Shown here piece after piece: positions 1-10,717 of a stretch of DNA of 64,000 nucleotides; within the stretch, counting starts at the first letter, position 1; every line of letters starts with the position of its first letter. The stretch covers positions 62,001-126,000 of the forward strand of contig OW569381.1 of assembly GCA_937625935.1 (NCBI GenBank), in the 5' to 3' direction. Source of the stretch: Tetramitus jugosus. Taxonomy: Eukaryota > Heterolobosea > Eutetramitea > Acrasida > Vahlkampfiidae. Both the position numbers and the translations under genes were made by a program. The notes beneath the pieces were generated by a model. It searched no databases and was not told the origin of the DNA. It saw only the letters and a list, made by a program, of their open reading frames with translations.

Positions 1-329
1 ATATGGAATTGGTTGTCAGAGAAGAGCTCATTCCCATTCTCGTCAATGTCCTGAGAGGATAGACCTTGTTGTTGCTTGTTTGCTAATGGCTTCTTCCTCA
101 CTGCAGAGTACGCACCAAGCAGAGCATTCCGTATCGTAGTTTTCTTTCCGACCGCGCCAGTTTTGGCGGAGTTTCGGGTTTCGCTCCCGACAAGTGAAGC
201 CGATTCAATATTGAGGAGTGCTTGGTCACGTTGCCTTTTGTTTGTAGTCTGATGATTGTCACTAAAGTCATTTGACTCGTTTTCATCTTCGTCGTTGTTG
301 TTACCAATGTGATCAAGCTTTCTTTTCAT
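1..329 (-). CDS. K/R-rich protein of unknown function, 3' part outside window
   Basis: An open frame runs from an ATG at 329 on the minus strand to the left edge without a stop, about 109 codons. It opens with M-K-R-K-L-D-H, continues into an N/D/E-rich stretch, then a basic segment containing KKTTIRNALLGAYSAVRKK. Nothing identifies a family. The lysine/arginine clusters could serve nuclear localisation, but that is inference. It follows the tRNase Z gene on the same strand by 108 bp, the usual spacing here. The frame stays open upstream of the ATG, so the start is only the first ATG seen. Confidence 0.55.
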   Translation of the reverse strand, partial: MKRKLDHIGNNNDEDENESNDFSDNHQTTNKRQRDQALLNIESASLVGSETRNSAKTGAVGKKTTIRNALLGAYSAVRKKPLANKQQQGLSSQDIDENGNELFSDNQFH

Positions 330-437
330 ATCCCTTTTGAGTTCTTTTTTTTTGGGCAAGGATTGGATGGAAATTTTCAGACAAGGATGACATTTGAAGG
401 TCCATTTTTTATTATGCAAGCCAGAAGATGTGAGGTT

Positions 438-1940
438 TTAGTCTTGAGCGACAGAGTTCTCACTGTCCTCTGTGATCACCTCTTGTTGTTCTTGTTTGAT
501 AGACTTGTCCTTGCTGAGAATAAAACTACGGAAGTCATTTGCCAGGTACACTGTTCCATCCTGTGGAGTAAACACCTGCTCTGCTTCCATCTTCAACAGA
601 TCAACACTGTCGACTCTCTCCTTCTGGACGCCCTCCAGAGAGAAACGAGCAGAAAAGTGAGTGAGAATCAAGTTTTTGGCACCAATCTTCTTTGCAAAAG
701 AAGCAGCCATCGATGGACAACTGTGTCCTCTCTCTTCAGCCATACTCTGTTGACTATCGGAGAGTGTAGCCTCATGCGTAATAATATCACAGTCCTTTGC
801 AATGTGAGCGATAGGAGTCGGGTCGTGCGTATCACCCAAAACAACAATCTTTCTGCCCTTTTGAGGCTCTCCCAGTACTTGACTCGATTTCACAACCGTT
901 CCATCGTCCAGTGTCACATCTTGACCTGACTTGAGCTTGCTGAGCATGGGACCTCTTGGCACTCCCAATTGCTTTGCCTTTTCGAGATCCAACTTTCCCA
1001 CAGATTCCTGTTCTTCAATGACGTAACCCACAGTGAACACTCGATGATAAATGGGAGCAGCTCTAACAGAAACACCATCCTTGGAGTACACGTGATAACA
1101 CTGATTCTCTGCATCGTACGGTATTAATCCTCCATAGGCAACCATTGTGCCATCAATAGGTTCTCTACTATAATTGACACAATCACTCACAACATTAACA
1201 TTGTGATTACTATAGTGTTGGTCATTGTCCAATGATGAAAGAGTGGATGACAGATGAGGAGGAGCCATCTCAAATATACGAATCACAAAACTCGCATGAG
1301 AATCACTCAATTTCAAAGAACTGTGAACATAGTCATAGATGCCCACTGGTCCATAGATTTGAATCTCTGTTCTCGTTGGAGGATTATTGCCCGATAATGT
1401 ACATAGGAAACCAGGTAATCCAAACACGTGATCACCGTGCAAATGAGTAATGAAAATGGTTGAAATTTTTCCACTCTTCAAAGAACTTTTTCTGTATTGG
1501 TTCTGAGTGCCCTCACCACAGTCAAACATCAAGATGCTACCATCAGTGTCACCCAGTGATAAATTAATGTTGGATACGCTACGATCAAATGTGGGAACTC
1601 CACTACTTGTGCCTAAAAATGTAAGTTTCATGTCGTTGTTATGTTTTTTTCGAATAATGTTATATGTTAAAAAATCTGTTGTTGTTGGTTGTTGGAGATT
1701 TTCTAGCAGGGAAAGATTTTTTGATTTTAAAGCGACCGTTGTTGGTGTCGCGTAAATTGCGAAATTGTGTGTTCGATGAGGTGAGAACTTGTTTGTCCTT
1801 TGAGTGGCGTTCAAGATGGGACTTGAGTTCCTGGAAAAAGAGCGGAGTTTACAAGAGGCACGAGGATGCAAAAATGGGAGATGAGAGAAGAGGGTTGTTG
1901 TAGTTGACGGCCGAAGGTAGGTGTGATGGAGCAGTAGCAT
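438..1940 (-). CDS. tRNase Z (ribonuclease Z), short form with N-terminal extension
   Basis: Metallo-beta-lactamase-fold endonuclease that trims the 3' trailer of precursor tRNAs. The 500-residue product shows FDCGEGTQ at 139-146, the zinc motif HLHGDH at 166-171, GDT at 369-371, HEATL at 389-393 and HFSARF at 428-433. The stretch around 325-350 (GVPRGP..KLKSGQ) is where the tRNA-binding exosite of short forms lies. The catalytic core begins at M104 (MKLTFLGTSSG). The 103 residues before it are rich in S, T, R and H and poor in acidic residues, suggesting a mitochondrial presequence or two initiation sites giving mitochondrial and cytosolic/nuclear forms. Residues near 225-255 form an N/H/S-rich insertion. 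Family is certain; localisation is inferred. Confidence 0.93.
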   Translation of the reverse strand: MLLLHHTYLRPSTTTTLFSHLPFLHPRASCKLRSFSRNSSPILNATQRTNKFSPHRTHNFAIYATPTTVALKSKNLSLLENLQQPTTTDFLTYNIIRKKHNNDMKLTFLGTSSGVPTFDRSVSNINLSLGDTDGSILMFDCGEGTQNQYRKSSLKSGKISTIFITHLHGDHVFGLPGFLCTLSGNNPPTRTEIQIYGPVGIYDYVHSSLKLSDSHASFVIRIFEMAPPHLSSTLSSLDNDQHYSNHNVNVVSDCVNYSREPIDGTMVAYGGLIPYDAENQCYHVYSKDGVSVRAAPIYHRVFTVGYVIEEQESVGKLDLEKAKQLGVPRGPMLSKLKSGQDVTLDDGTVVKSSQVLGEPQKGRKIVVLGDTHDPTPIAHIAKDCDIITHEATLSDSQQSMAEERGHSCPSMAASFAKKIGAKNLILTHFSARFSLEGVQKERVDSVDLLKMEAEQVFTPQDGTVYLANDFRSFILSKDKSIKQEQQEVITEDSENSVAQD

Positions 1941-2186
1941 GATGAGTGAATGTGTGTTGTAGTGATGGTGGTGACGTTGGTTTGTTTTTCACACTCGGGT
2001 GTCATCGCAGCAGATCAGAAAATGCAAATAATTCACCGATAAAAAATGGAAGCAGCAGTGGATTCGGTTGTATTCGTTATGTGGCCAATCTGGAAAATTC
2101 CACATCAGACAAGTCTTGCTGTTCTGTGGTACTATTGAGGTATGAATGGTTTATTGTGTTTCTTTGGGTGACTCCTTGTGCATTAA

Positions 2187-2651
2187 TCAGAATGGACCTT
2201 CATCCCAGTCAATCCATTGCATTTCTGCTTCAGTCTTGCCCTTTATCTGAACTTCGACTCTTTGATTTGCGTAGCGAATTCTATGCATTCGCATATGGTC
2301 GTATGCAAAAACATTGGGATGGTCTTCCGTGATGGCTTCAAAGACAGGACTAGTGTTTGTAAGTTCGTTATGCTTGCTCCTCCACCTTAACTTGCCACTC
2401 GCGAACCACCAATCGACTCTCCTTCCAGATGCATCTCCACACACATCACAATTAAAGCGGTAGCAGTGTTCTTCACGATTCATCACCACAAAGTGAGGAT
2501 AACCACGACCATACTTTTTGAGCACTTGTAAAATTATGGTGTATTTGATGTCGTCGTCCATTGTTGTGGTTGTCTCGATATCTTTTACTTTCTTTGGGAG
2601 CTCTGTGTCTTTTCCTTTGAGAGAGCAGTTATTCTCGTGAAGGAAGTGCAT
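2187..2651 (-). CDS. Orphan protein with CxxC pair, start uncertain
   Basis: An open frame of 154 residues from the ATG at 2651, or 124 from the ATG at 2561. It contains YGRGYPHFVVMNREEHCYRF, a CDVCGD pair, two WW/W-rich beta-like stretches and ends WIDWDEGPF. I recognise no family. The compact aromatic-rich C-terminal 120 residues look like a folded domain. The frame remains open upstream of 2651 without an ATG. An ATG at 2821 in another frame begins a short basic, hydrophobic peptide; splicing from about 2748 to 2672 (gtactg..tttcag) would join it in phase, giving a presequence-like N-terminus. That intron is speculative. Confidence 0.5.
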   Translation of the reverse strand: MHFLHENNCSLKGKDTELPKKVKDIETTTTMDDDIKYTIILQVLKKYGRGYPHFVVMNREEHCYRFNCDVCGDASGRRVDWWFASGKLRWRSKHNELTNTSPVFEAITEDHPNVFAYDHMRMHRIRYANQRVEVQIKGKTEAEMQWIDWDEGPF

Positions 2652-2944
2652 CTCTGTGAAGGAAGCTGTGGCTCGCTGAAATGAAAGCTTTTGTTGAACT
2701 TTCGCAGGATTGTTGATGCACCAGGTGCGCAAGTTCTCAGTACAACCAAATGTGGTGTTGTAAAAAGTGATATCCGTCGGTTAAAAAGTTGTTGTTTACA
2801 AATACAAAATAAATTGTTCATTCTTAGAGAGATTAATCAGTTGATTGATCAAGGGAAAGGACATGTCCCGTAAATGATCATTCCCACACGCACACACACA
2901 CCTATGCCAAGCAGTAGTAGCAGCAGTCAGTCAGTCATATCCAT

Positions 2945-3796
2945 TTATGAGTTCTTCTTGACAACCTTCTTAATATTTGCAATGATTGAATTGGCATCCA
3001 ACACCTTGATACCAAACGCTTCCAAAATACCTCTCAACACAATGGCCGTCACAGCCAACAACATTAAAATAATAATGATGAGAATAATGACCTTGGAGCA
3101 CACAATATTTCTATAAAAGCTTGCCATTTCCTTCTTTGCTCTCTTGAGACCACTTCCAATCTCATCAACCTCTGCTTGAATAATGTGAAGCTTCTCTGTT
3201 TGTTCCTTGAGTCTTGCTGCAGCTTTTTGACCAATCTGTATCGTTTCTTCGTTCAATCCAACCAACTCTTCTAGCTTATCTAGATTTTTCTGTTGTAGAT
3301 CGATCACCTCTTGTGTATGCTTGTCAAATGTTTGAACTTGAACTTGATTGCCATCAGTAGCCTCCTCTGCTTTTCTGTCTCTTCTCTTCTTCTTTTTGCC
3401 GTTGCCATCCTTGTCCGCACCATCTTTTTTCTTGTCGTTCAACAGTTCATTTCTTGCGCTCTCACCCGTAGATTTTCCCGATTTGGCGCTCTCGAAATCT
3501 TTCTTGTACTTGTTGAATTTTTTTTTCATGCGCTCAAAGTCGTCCGTATATTGACGCTTTTCGGACGCGTCCGCCTGGTTGAGAGAACTCTGGAAGAGGT
3601 TCATTGTTTCTTGAGTGTTGTTCAACACTTTTTCAGCCTCCTTTTGTTTACTTGACTTTTCAGATGTCTTGGCATTTTTTAGATCGTTAATTCTCCGATT
3701 GAGTTTCTTCAGTTGAGAACGGAGATCGTCAAAGTAGTAGGCTAGGCCTTCACCTCCATCTTGGAGAAAGTCATCATCGGTTGGGTGTGGTGTCAT
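2945..3796 (-). CDS. Qb-SNARE of the NPSN type
   Basis: A 283-residue tail-anchored SNARE. The N-terminal half is charged and coiled-coil-like; a K-rich linker (about 120-145) follows. The SNARE motif covers roughly 165-230 (QQKNLDKLEELVGLNEETI through AEVDEIGSGLKRAKKE), with the probable zero-layer glutamine in LKEQTEKL. A hydrophobic anchor VIILIIIILMLLAVTAIVL then precedes a 30-residue tail. The order and the KKAKKEM-like run before the anchor resemble plant/protist NPSN proteins, which act in cytokinesis and vesicle fusion. Vti1-type Qb-SNAREs are the alternative. A luminal tail this long is unusual for a SNARE. The start ATG is the first in frame. Confidence 0.75.
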   Translation of the reverse strand: MTPHPTDDDFLQDGGEGLAYYFDDLRSQLKKLNRRINDLKNAKTSEKSSKQKEAEKVLNNTQETMNLFQSSLNQADASEKRQYTDDFERMKKKFNKYKKDFESAKSGKSTGESARNELLNDKKKDGADKDGNGKKKKRRDRKAEEATDGNQVQVQTFDKHTQEVIDLQQKNLDKLEELVGLNEETIQIGQKAAARLKEQTEKLHIIQAEVDEIGSGLKRAKKEMASFYRNIVCSKVIILIIIILMLLAVTAIVLRGILEAFGIKVLDANSIIANIKKVVKKNS

Positions 3797-4043
3797 TGTG
3801 ATGTTTTATGATATAATAATTATTATTGTTATTATTATGCCTGTTGTTTGTTGGTGCTTGTTGTTGGATTTTTTGTTCGAACGAGGCACAATTTTTTTTT
3901 GACCGACGAGTCAAACGTTGGATTCGTCGGGATATTGGGATGCGGAATCTGGAAATGAATTTGGAGGTTTCCAATGGAACGACCGGCCAAAAAGTTTACG
4001 AAGAAAAGGAGATGAGTGTCCTTTTCGTCTTACGGCTCTCAGC

Positions 4044-7000
4044 TCAGTTCTTTCTCATAAAGGTTCGGACATTGAGTAAAAACTTTTCCAAATTCTCCAA
4101 GAATTTCTTCTCGTTTGCTCTGGATGTTTTCTCTTGTGGATTCACACCCTCGAACAATAGTCCAAATGCTGACAACAGTCTCTGCTGCTTCTCTGGAGAA
4201 CCATTCTCTCCTTGAACCAGCTTGTTCACCATTTGTCTGTACTTCTCCTCGTCCCAGAGGATCAGAGGCAATAGAGCCTCGGCAGCTGCTTCCACCATGT
4301 CATCGCTGAAAGCTTCGAACAAGAGCAGTGAAAATACATTCTCGAGCAAAAAGGAGACAAAGTTTGGATTTTGCAGTTCCTGCTGTCTAAATGTCTCTCT
4401 GTTCTGTTGCACGTTACGGATGCACATTGACCTGAGAGCGTCGAAACTTAATCTACAAATCTTTGCCTTGTGATGCTTAATACCGAAAACAATAGAGGAT
4501 ACAAGCTGTTGGAACAAATTAGGTGGCAATTGGGCAGCCTTTTCCGGATACATCTCAAACATAAATGTAACCAATGTAAAGTATTGCAGGCAAAGCTTTG
4601 GGAATTGAAGCATCTCTTGCGTGATCAGTGGCAATATTAGATTCAATCCCTGGAAAACAACCATCGAAATGTCCAACAAATCAGGATCATTGGTCTGATC
4701 TGGTCCTGCAAAGTCCAAAAAGTCCTTTGAGACAACATGTGTTCCAATGCTAATCAATGTCAACACATCTTGGAATTGTTCTTCTTCAGCATTGGAGCCC
4801 AAAACGCCCGTAAATGTTCTACCAGCATTATATTTTCTGTATGTTTCCATGATAGCCAAGCAGGCATGGCACAGATGCTTACTCTCTGCAATTGATAAGT
4901 GGACAAGCTGATTCTTGACACATTCTTCAAAGAACGAGAGAACTACATTCACAACATTGGAATGATTGTGATACTTGTCAGTTAGAGCTGCTAATTTCTC
5001 GAACAGTTGATTAGAGGTGAAGAAGGAGAATAGGAATTTCACATTCGAGTGGGATGATGCCTTGACAATACCAATAAACTTCTCCAAACAGTATGATACC
5101 TGAGCAATGGCAGGCGCAGACTGGAATAAGGTAGCAAATTGTGGGTTATCAACAATAGATAAAAATTGATTTCTCAGTGGAGTCAACAATTGCGTCAGAT
5201 AGTTGAGCAAATCTTGTTCGTTCAATCCATGTGTTCCACCAACAATCAAACATTGCAACATGATGGCCTTCACTGAATCTTGTTGATTTCCGAGAGTTGA
5301 AAAAGTGTCCTTGTCAGCATTCATTAGTTGTTTCCATGCATCTAATGAGAGCAAGCCTCGGCAAGCTTCCTTGTTTTTCACCAATGTGCTCAATAGAGCG
5401 CATGTGTCTGATGCCAGATCGGCTTCTCCTTGCCACTTGAAGAGATTGAGCATGATTTTGTTAAGTAAGAAGGCAACAAGTTGTTTACCACTCTCTGATC
5501 CATACTTTTGACTCAACGCAGGGCTAAAGTTTGAATAAAAGGTGGTATTTGGCATCAGGTAAGATTTTGACCATCGATTCAATAACCACATGAGTCTTTG
5601 GCCCATGTATGGACTCAACTTGTCTGTTTGTCCATTTGTTATGTACATTGACTCGAATTCAACATATTTGAAGATACTGTCCATGAGTTCAAACAGAATT
5701 TGACCATTTGGTGCTTGCGTCACTTGATTAATCGAGTTAGGAATCACAGGTGTCTCACCTTCATCGTCATCAGCCAAAACAAAACCAATCAATTGCAAGA
5801 TCGTATCCAAATCATTCCACAATGAATCAGACTGCGAGCCATTCGAACCCAACACTTGCGGCAATACGTTTAATCGCTCTAACAATCTCGCCTTCAACAA
5901 ACTCAATGTCTGAACAGGGTCCTGTCTCGCCAACACACCCAGAGAAGTCAATTGCTCCTCTAATCTTTGACTGTCGTCTTCTTCATCCTCATAATCATCA
6001 TCATCACTGCTGGCATTGGAAGTATTTGTGCCAAACTTGAGTCGTGATTCTAAATAAGCAGAGAAAATGGCAGTAGAGCAGTTTCTGAGCAGAGACACAG
6101 CATTCTGAGGAATAGTGCCTGCTGACACTTCGAGCGCAAGCACCAAAAGAGACCAAGAATCGAGCAAGTGCTCCAACGCATCAAAGAACCACTCATCATA
6201 ACTGTTGGCACTCAATCGTGTCACTTGAATAGTAGCGGCAGATAAATTGTTCATGATTTCGGCACATGACGGAACTTGCACAAACATATCGAGTCCAAAA
6301 TTACCCACAATTCTGAAGATACACAGTGCCAAGTGATAAATCTCGTGACCAGCAGTGTTCGATGCACCGGACAATGGCTGTTGCAAGAGACTGAAGATTC
6401 CGTTCATGATATGTGGAATGAACTGCAGACGTGACGAGTCATCAAAGAAGCATCTCTGAGACACAGAGCACAGCTGAACCAGTGATTGCAAAGTCAAGTG
6501 CGGCATCAACCGATCAGAGCGGAACTTTCCATGCAATTGAATGACTGTTGTAACCAACTCGGGATTCGTCAACACTCGTCTCCAATACTCGTTCGATGTG
6601 ACAATAATCGCAGGCAAGTCTTTTTTGCTCGGTTTTGCAGATGCGCGTCTGAGGACACTCCTGAGATCAAATGGCGAAAAATCCCAAGTCAAAATTTCGT
6701 TCAACAATTTGAATGCGGCATTTGCAATCGTCGGTACACTTGCTGCATCACTCAATCGCTGATCTCTCACATCATTTAACACTGTGATTGCAAATTGGAA
6801 GCACTGTGGCAACAAATCCTTTTGAAATGCGACTCGACATCTCTCATGAAACTCCCAGGATTGTCCAATTTTGGTCGTACGGTTCATTTGACCTGAAAAC
6901 TCTGAAACAAGTGTGCACAAAATATTCATTCCGACCAATCGAACCGATAAATCATTGGATTGGAGCAGTTGTGTAATGGTTTCGAGTGCACTTGACTTGA

Positions 7001-7510
7001 TTTGAACACTCTTTGGCTCTAACCACGACAGTTTGAGCATCATGGCATAACAGGCCAACAATTGTCCTCTAATCTGATTCTGCAAGTTGGTACTGAGAGA
7101 ACACAAGACAAACGTTTTCAATCACATTGCAAAAAAAAACATTGAAAATGTCAGATACAGCAATTCATCATGACAAAAAACAACATCAACGATCATACGC
7201 AATAAATAACATACCCCTGATTCATGACATATTGAATAATATAAACAGTCAAATTGTACTTGACATCTTCTGGTAGAATGACCCATTCTCTCGTGACAGC
7301 TTTACGCAAGATATTGGCAGCATGAAATCGATGTAATTGAGAAGTACATTTTTCGAGTGCAGTCGTACAGAATTCATAGGGTTGATTCGATGCTTCAATC
7401 GACTGCAAAAAATTTTCAGATTCGATGCGATGAGCTCCACCAAGATTGTTGCATGCTTGTTCAAATTTGGCCAACAATTCCTGTGTTGATGTTGTTGATG
7501 TGGTGTTCAT
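4044..7510 (-). CDS. XPO4: Exportin-4, two exons
   Basis: Karyopherin-beta nuclear transport receptor. Exon 1 is 7510-7215, exon 2 is 7092-4044. The 122-bp intron has gtatgt at its donor and ctctcag at its acceptor, joined in phase 2 to give YVMNQG-TNLQNQIRGQLLACY. The 1,114-residue product matches exportin-4 in length (human about 1,150) and in colinear landmarks: VTREWVILPE near 75-85, NILCTLVSEFS..IGQSWEFHERCR near 155-185 and LLNEILTWDFSPFD near 225. An acidic insertion of D/E residues lies near 475. The rest is helical HEAT-like repeat. Family knowledge: it exports eIF5A and Smad3-type cargo with RanGTP. It is divergently arranged with the DNAAF5 gene over about 185 bp. Confidence 0.9.
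7093..7214 (-). other. Intron of the exportin-4 gene
   Basis: GT-AG intron of 122 bp. Splicing restores the conserved reading frame across YVMNQG/TNLQNQ; unspliced, the first frame stops within a few codons. Confidence 0.88.
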
Positions 7511-7596
7511 CCTTTTGCTTTTTTCTTATTGTTGTTGATTTTTTTTAGTTAGAGGATTTTTGGGACAAGTTCAATCAAAAATTTGACCTTGGAATT

Positions 7597-7606
7597 TTGG
7601 CGCCAA
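7597..7606. promoter_or_regulatory. TTGGCGCCAA palindrome, E2F-like site
   Basis: A 10-bp perfect palindrome between the divergent exportin-4 and DNAAF5 genes, matching the core of an E2F/DP site (TTTSGCGC). The same decamer occurs at 41400, 41791 and 58876. Its place 90 bp before the ATG at 7696 argues that the downstream ATG is the real start. Confidence 0.45.
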
Positions 7607-7695
7607 TGCGCGTGTTGTATTTACGGAATTTCGAAGTGAAAAATGTCCGCATCAACAACAACAAAGAAGAGCACACAACAAAACGCGCAACAAAA

Positions 7696-10680
7696 ATGAG
7701 TGGAAACGATGTAGATGCATTCTTTGCTGATATGCTCGCCGAAGAAAACAAAAAGATACGTCACGTACTATCCACATTGGACGAAAAGCAGAAAAAACGT
7801 CAAAAGCTTGAAAAAACTTCTTCTCCTCACAACAATAATAACAATAACAACAATGAACCTCTCATTTCACAACCATCAAAATCATCATCATCATCATCAC
7901 AACAACATCATCAACAACATCATCAACAACATCAGTATCAAATGAATGGTACTCCACTTGATTTACTTCAGAGTATGCAGAGAGACATCAATGCTCTTAC
8001 AAGTCATGATCGATCCACTCGTCTTCAAAGCTTTCAACGCTTAAACAGTGCTATTCTCAATCAAAATACAAGTAATCAAACAAGAGTATTCTTGTTACCT
8101 CACATGATTCATCAATTGTTGAAATGTATGAGCAATGATAGTGTTGAATCATGTAGAGAACAATCCGCTTCTCTATTGCTTCACTTGTTGTCATCCATTG
8201 ATACCAACAATAATACTCCGACTAGTAGCGGTGGTGAAATGAGTGATGAATGGCTCAGTTTCTTGATTCCTGTTTTGGATTCAAGATTAAACGATAAAAA
8301 GAAGAGTAAGAATAGTCATATGGAAGGTGATTTGAATTATCATAGTGAGGAAAGTGCGAATTCAACTAGTGCTGCTGCTTCTGTTGTTGTTATTGAACCG
8401 AGTGAGGAAGTGAGATTGATTTTGGCAAAAATTTTGACAACTGTGGTTGAAAAATGTGCAAATCGTGCAGGTGATCTATTGTTGAACTATTTGGACACAA
8501 TCAGTGAGGTTATAAAGAAGGGATACGATGATTTCCACAATATTAAGGTCGAGATGTGCAAGTGTACGGTGCTATTGTGTCAATTGTTGCCTCAAAAGTT
8601 GGTCAGTTTGTTCTCTCCTGCTCTGGTGACTCATTTGAAGCCATGTTTGAGTCATCAACGATCTCTTGTGAGAGAGAATAGTGTACGGGCACTCAACGAA
8701 CTCGTCATGAATGGTGCACATGATTCTATTGAAGAATTGTTCAAGGATGGTGTATTGAGACAATTGATTGTTGATCATTCGTCCAGTGTTCGTCGTCTCA
8801 TGATGGAAACAGTTCAAAATTGGGCGATTAATCTCTCTGATCGTTGGTCCTATCAGTTCCAATTGGTATACATTGTTTGTGTAGCAATGACTGATGAGAT
8901 ACAGAGTATACAGCTTCTGGCAAAGGAGACATTGGATATATTGGGCAAAATGCACGAACAAGACAACGAACAAGAGGTGAATGATATCAAGGTGTATGAC
9001 ACTGACTATCAATTGCGACACTATGCCAATATTCCATTGCCCGAGCCTTATCACGAACGACCAGAACTAGGTTGTCGTATGATCATCTCGAAACACGCCA
9101 AAAAAATTATTGAAACAATTCTAGAAGAGATGAAGGATTGGAATATTCCAAAGCGAATGGTGGCTGTTCGAACGTTACAGAGAGTTATTATTCTCTGTGA
9201 ATCGAGCATTACTCAACACTTGCACCGTCTTGTGCACGAGTTCTTCAGTGCCAGTGACGAAGATGAATTAGATATATTGAGACAGGTACACACTGCAGTG
9301 CAATTGACTGGATATTTTGTTGAGCCAGAGACTTATATTCCTATTGTTTGGTCCTTTATGAAATCAGAGTACGCCACGTCTCCTGTGCTAGTTTCCAATG
9401 TTTTGAAAGTGTTTGCTCGTTTGTTGCAAGGCACCAACCCAAATACTATTAACTGGCAAGTATTGATCGAGGGTATCATGTCCAAGCTCTCATCATGCAA
9501 TTTCTTGATTTATGGAGATTCGAACATGATGAAACAAGCATGCCTCGAAGTGGTACAAGCACTGTTGAAATGCTCTAAAGAAAATGGAATCGCACTGAAC
9601 AACGATGTTAGCTTGCCTTTGTTTGTATTCATTGTGCGACTGTGTGCCCAGAGAGGAGTACCAAAGGAAATTGCTGAATTGGGTGTTCAATGCCTTGATC
9701 AAGTACGAGCACTGAAGAATTTATCGAACATGGCTGAACTATACTCGGTGCATTTCGAGCGAGCATTGGATGAAATCACGCGAGATGTTGCATCCTGGGA
9801 TAAAACATCCCCTAACTTGTATAGCTTCGAGGCACTAATCAAGCATGGACCTCATGCAGCTGCCAAGCATTTGGATGCTGTGTTGAGTGTCTTTAGTCGA
9901 CACATAGTAGATGATGCCAGAGATCTAACAGTTGTATTAGTGCTGTTTGCTGGTATGAATGGGCTGTTGTCTAACATTGCTTCCTCTATTTCTCGGACTC
10001 ACATTGACCGCCTCGTTCGTCTCATTGGTCCAAATTTGATATGGAAGATTGGTCCGATGAAAGCTCACATTCGTAAGGCAGCTGTAGCCTGCTTTAGTTG
10101 CATTTTGCGTCAAAAAGCAATTGCCAGCGATGATGTGCAGCTACTTCGATATATTTCCAGTGACATGTTGACTCATTTGAGATCGTGCTTGGATTCAGAC
10201 GAAGATATGGAAACCCGTGTTATTACTGTCAAATTGTTTGAAGATCTCATTCCTCTGATTCATCAGAACTTGGTCGATGAACAATGGGAAGCAATCACAA
10301 AGGACTTTACGGATCGACAATTAGAGGAAGGAATCGAAATATTGAGTAGTGACTCTGTCAAAGTGTTATTCCAGATCATTCTGCTCGTGCCGTGCGATGG
10401 AGATGTCCAAAGGGAGAAGTCAATCGTTGAGCTCATTGTGAATGCACTTGTTTTGCATCTTGACACTCCAAATACGAAAATCCGGACAAGCATTTATCAA
10501 TGTCTATCCAGCATACTCCAACGAGCTTGTGCTGAGCAGTCTTCGCCAACATCAATCTACGCAGCAAAGAGCGAATGGATACTGGATGCCTTTAGAAACA
10601 AAGCAGACAAAACAAAGAAAGTTGTAAGAGACTGCGGAGTTGAATTGTCACAGTTGTGTGCAATGATTGACAATAGATAG
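7696..10680 (+). CDS. DNAAF5: Dynein axonemal assembly factor 5 (HEATR2)
   Basis: HEAT-repeat cytoplasmic factor for pre-assembly of ciliary and flagellar dynein arms. The product has 994 residues from the ATG at 7696 (MSGNDVDAFFADML). It begins with a helical segment and an N/S/Q/H-rich linker (about 40-85), then HEAT repeats to the end. The most family-specific stretch is PYHERPELGCRMIISKHAKK followed by helices with SSITQHLHRLVHEFF, which aligns with the central region of vertebrate HEATR2. Family proteins are about 850 residues; the excess is the low-complexity linker. An earlier ATG at 7606 is in frame, but it overlaps the TTGGCGCCAA site. The gene fits an organism that builds flagella. 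Identification rests on remembered similarity, not a search. Confidence 0.78.
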   Translation: MSGNDVDAFFADMLAEENKKIRHVLSTLDEKQKKRQKLEKTSSPHNNNNNNNNEPLISQPSKSSSSSSQQHHQQHHQQHQYQMNGTPLDLLQSMQRDINALTSHDRSTRLQSFQRLNSAILNQNTSNQTRVFLLPHMIHQLLKCMSNDSVESCREQSASLLLHLLSSIDTNNNTPTSSGGEMSDEWLSFLIPVLDSRLNDKKKSKNSHMEGDLNYHSEESANSTSAAASVVVIEPSEEVRLILAKILTTVVEKCANRAGDLLLNYLDTISEVIKKGYDDFHNIKVEMCKCTVLLCQLLPQKLVSLFSPALVTHLKPCLSHQRSLVRENSVRALNELVMNGAHDSIEELFKDGVLRQLIVDHSSSVRRLMMETVQNWAINLSDRWSYQFQLVYIVCVAMTDEIQSIQLLAKETLDILGKMHEQDNEQEVNDIKVYDTDYQLRHYANIPLPEPYHERPELGCRMIISKHAKKIIETILEEMKDWNIPKRMVAVRTLQRVIILCESSITQHLHRLVHEFFSASDEDELDILRQVHTAVQLTGYFVEPETYIPIVWSFMKSEYATSPVLVSNVLKVFARLLQGTNPNTINWQVLIEGIMSKLSSCNFLIYGDSNMMKQACLEVVQALLKCSKENGIALNNDVSLPLFVFIVRLCAQRGVPKEIAELGVQCLDQVRALKNLSNMAELYSVHFERALDEITRDVASWDKTSPNLYSFEALIKHGPHAAAKHLDAVLSVFSRHIVDDARDLTVVLVLFAGMNGLLSNIASSISRTHIDRLVRLIGPNLIWKIGPMKAHIRKAAVACFSCILRQKAIASDDVQLLRYISSDMLTHLRSCLDSDEDMETRVITVKLFEDLIPLIHQNLVDEQWEAITKDFTDRQLEEGIEILSSDSVKVLFQIILLVPCDGDVQREKSIVELIVNALVLHLDTPNTKIRTSIYQCLSSILQRACAEQSSPTSIYAAKSEWILDAFRNKADKTKKVVRDCGVELSQLCAMIDNR

Positions 10681-10717
10681 AAGATTTTGTGCAATTATCA
10701 TAAGTGTATTCTGTATT

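Noticed and set aside
309-929. 206-codon frame antisense to the tRNase Z gene
   Set aside because: Shadow of a strongly conserved gene on the other strand; no domain and composition typical of antisense frames.
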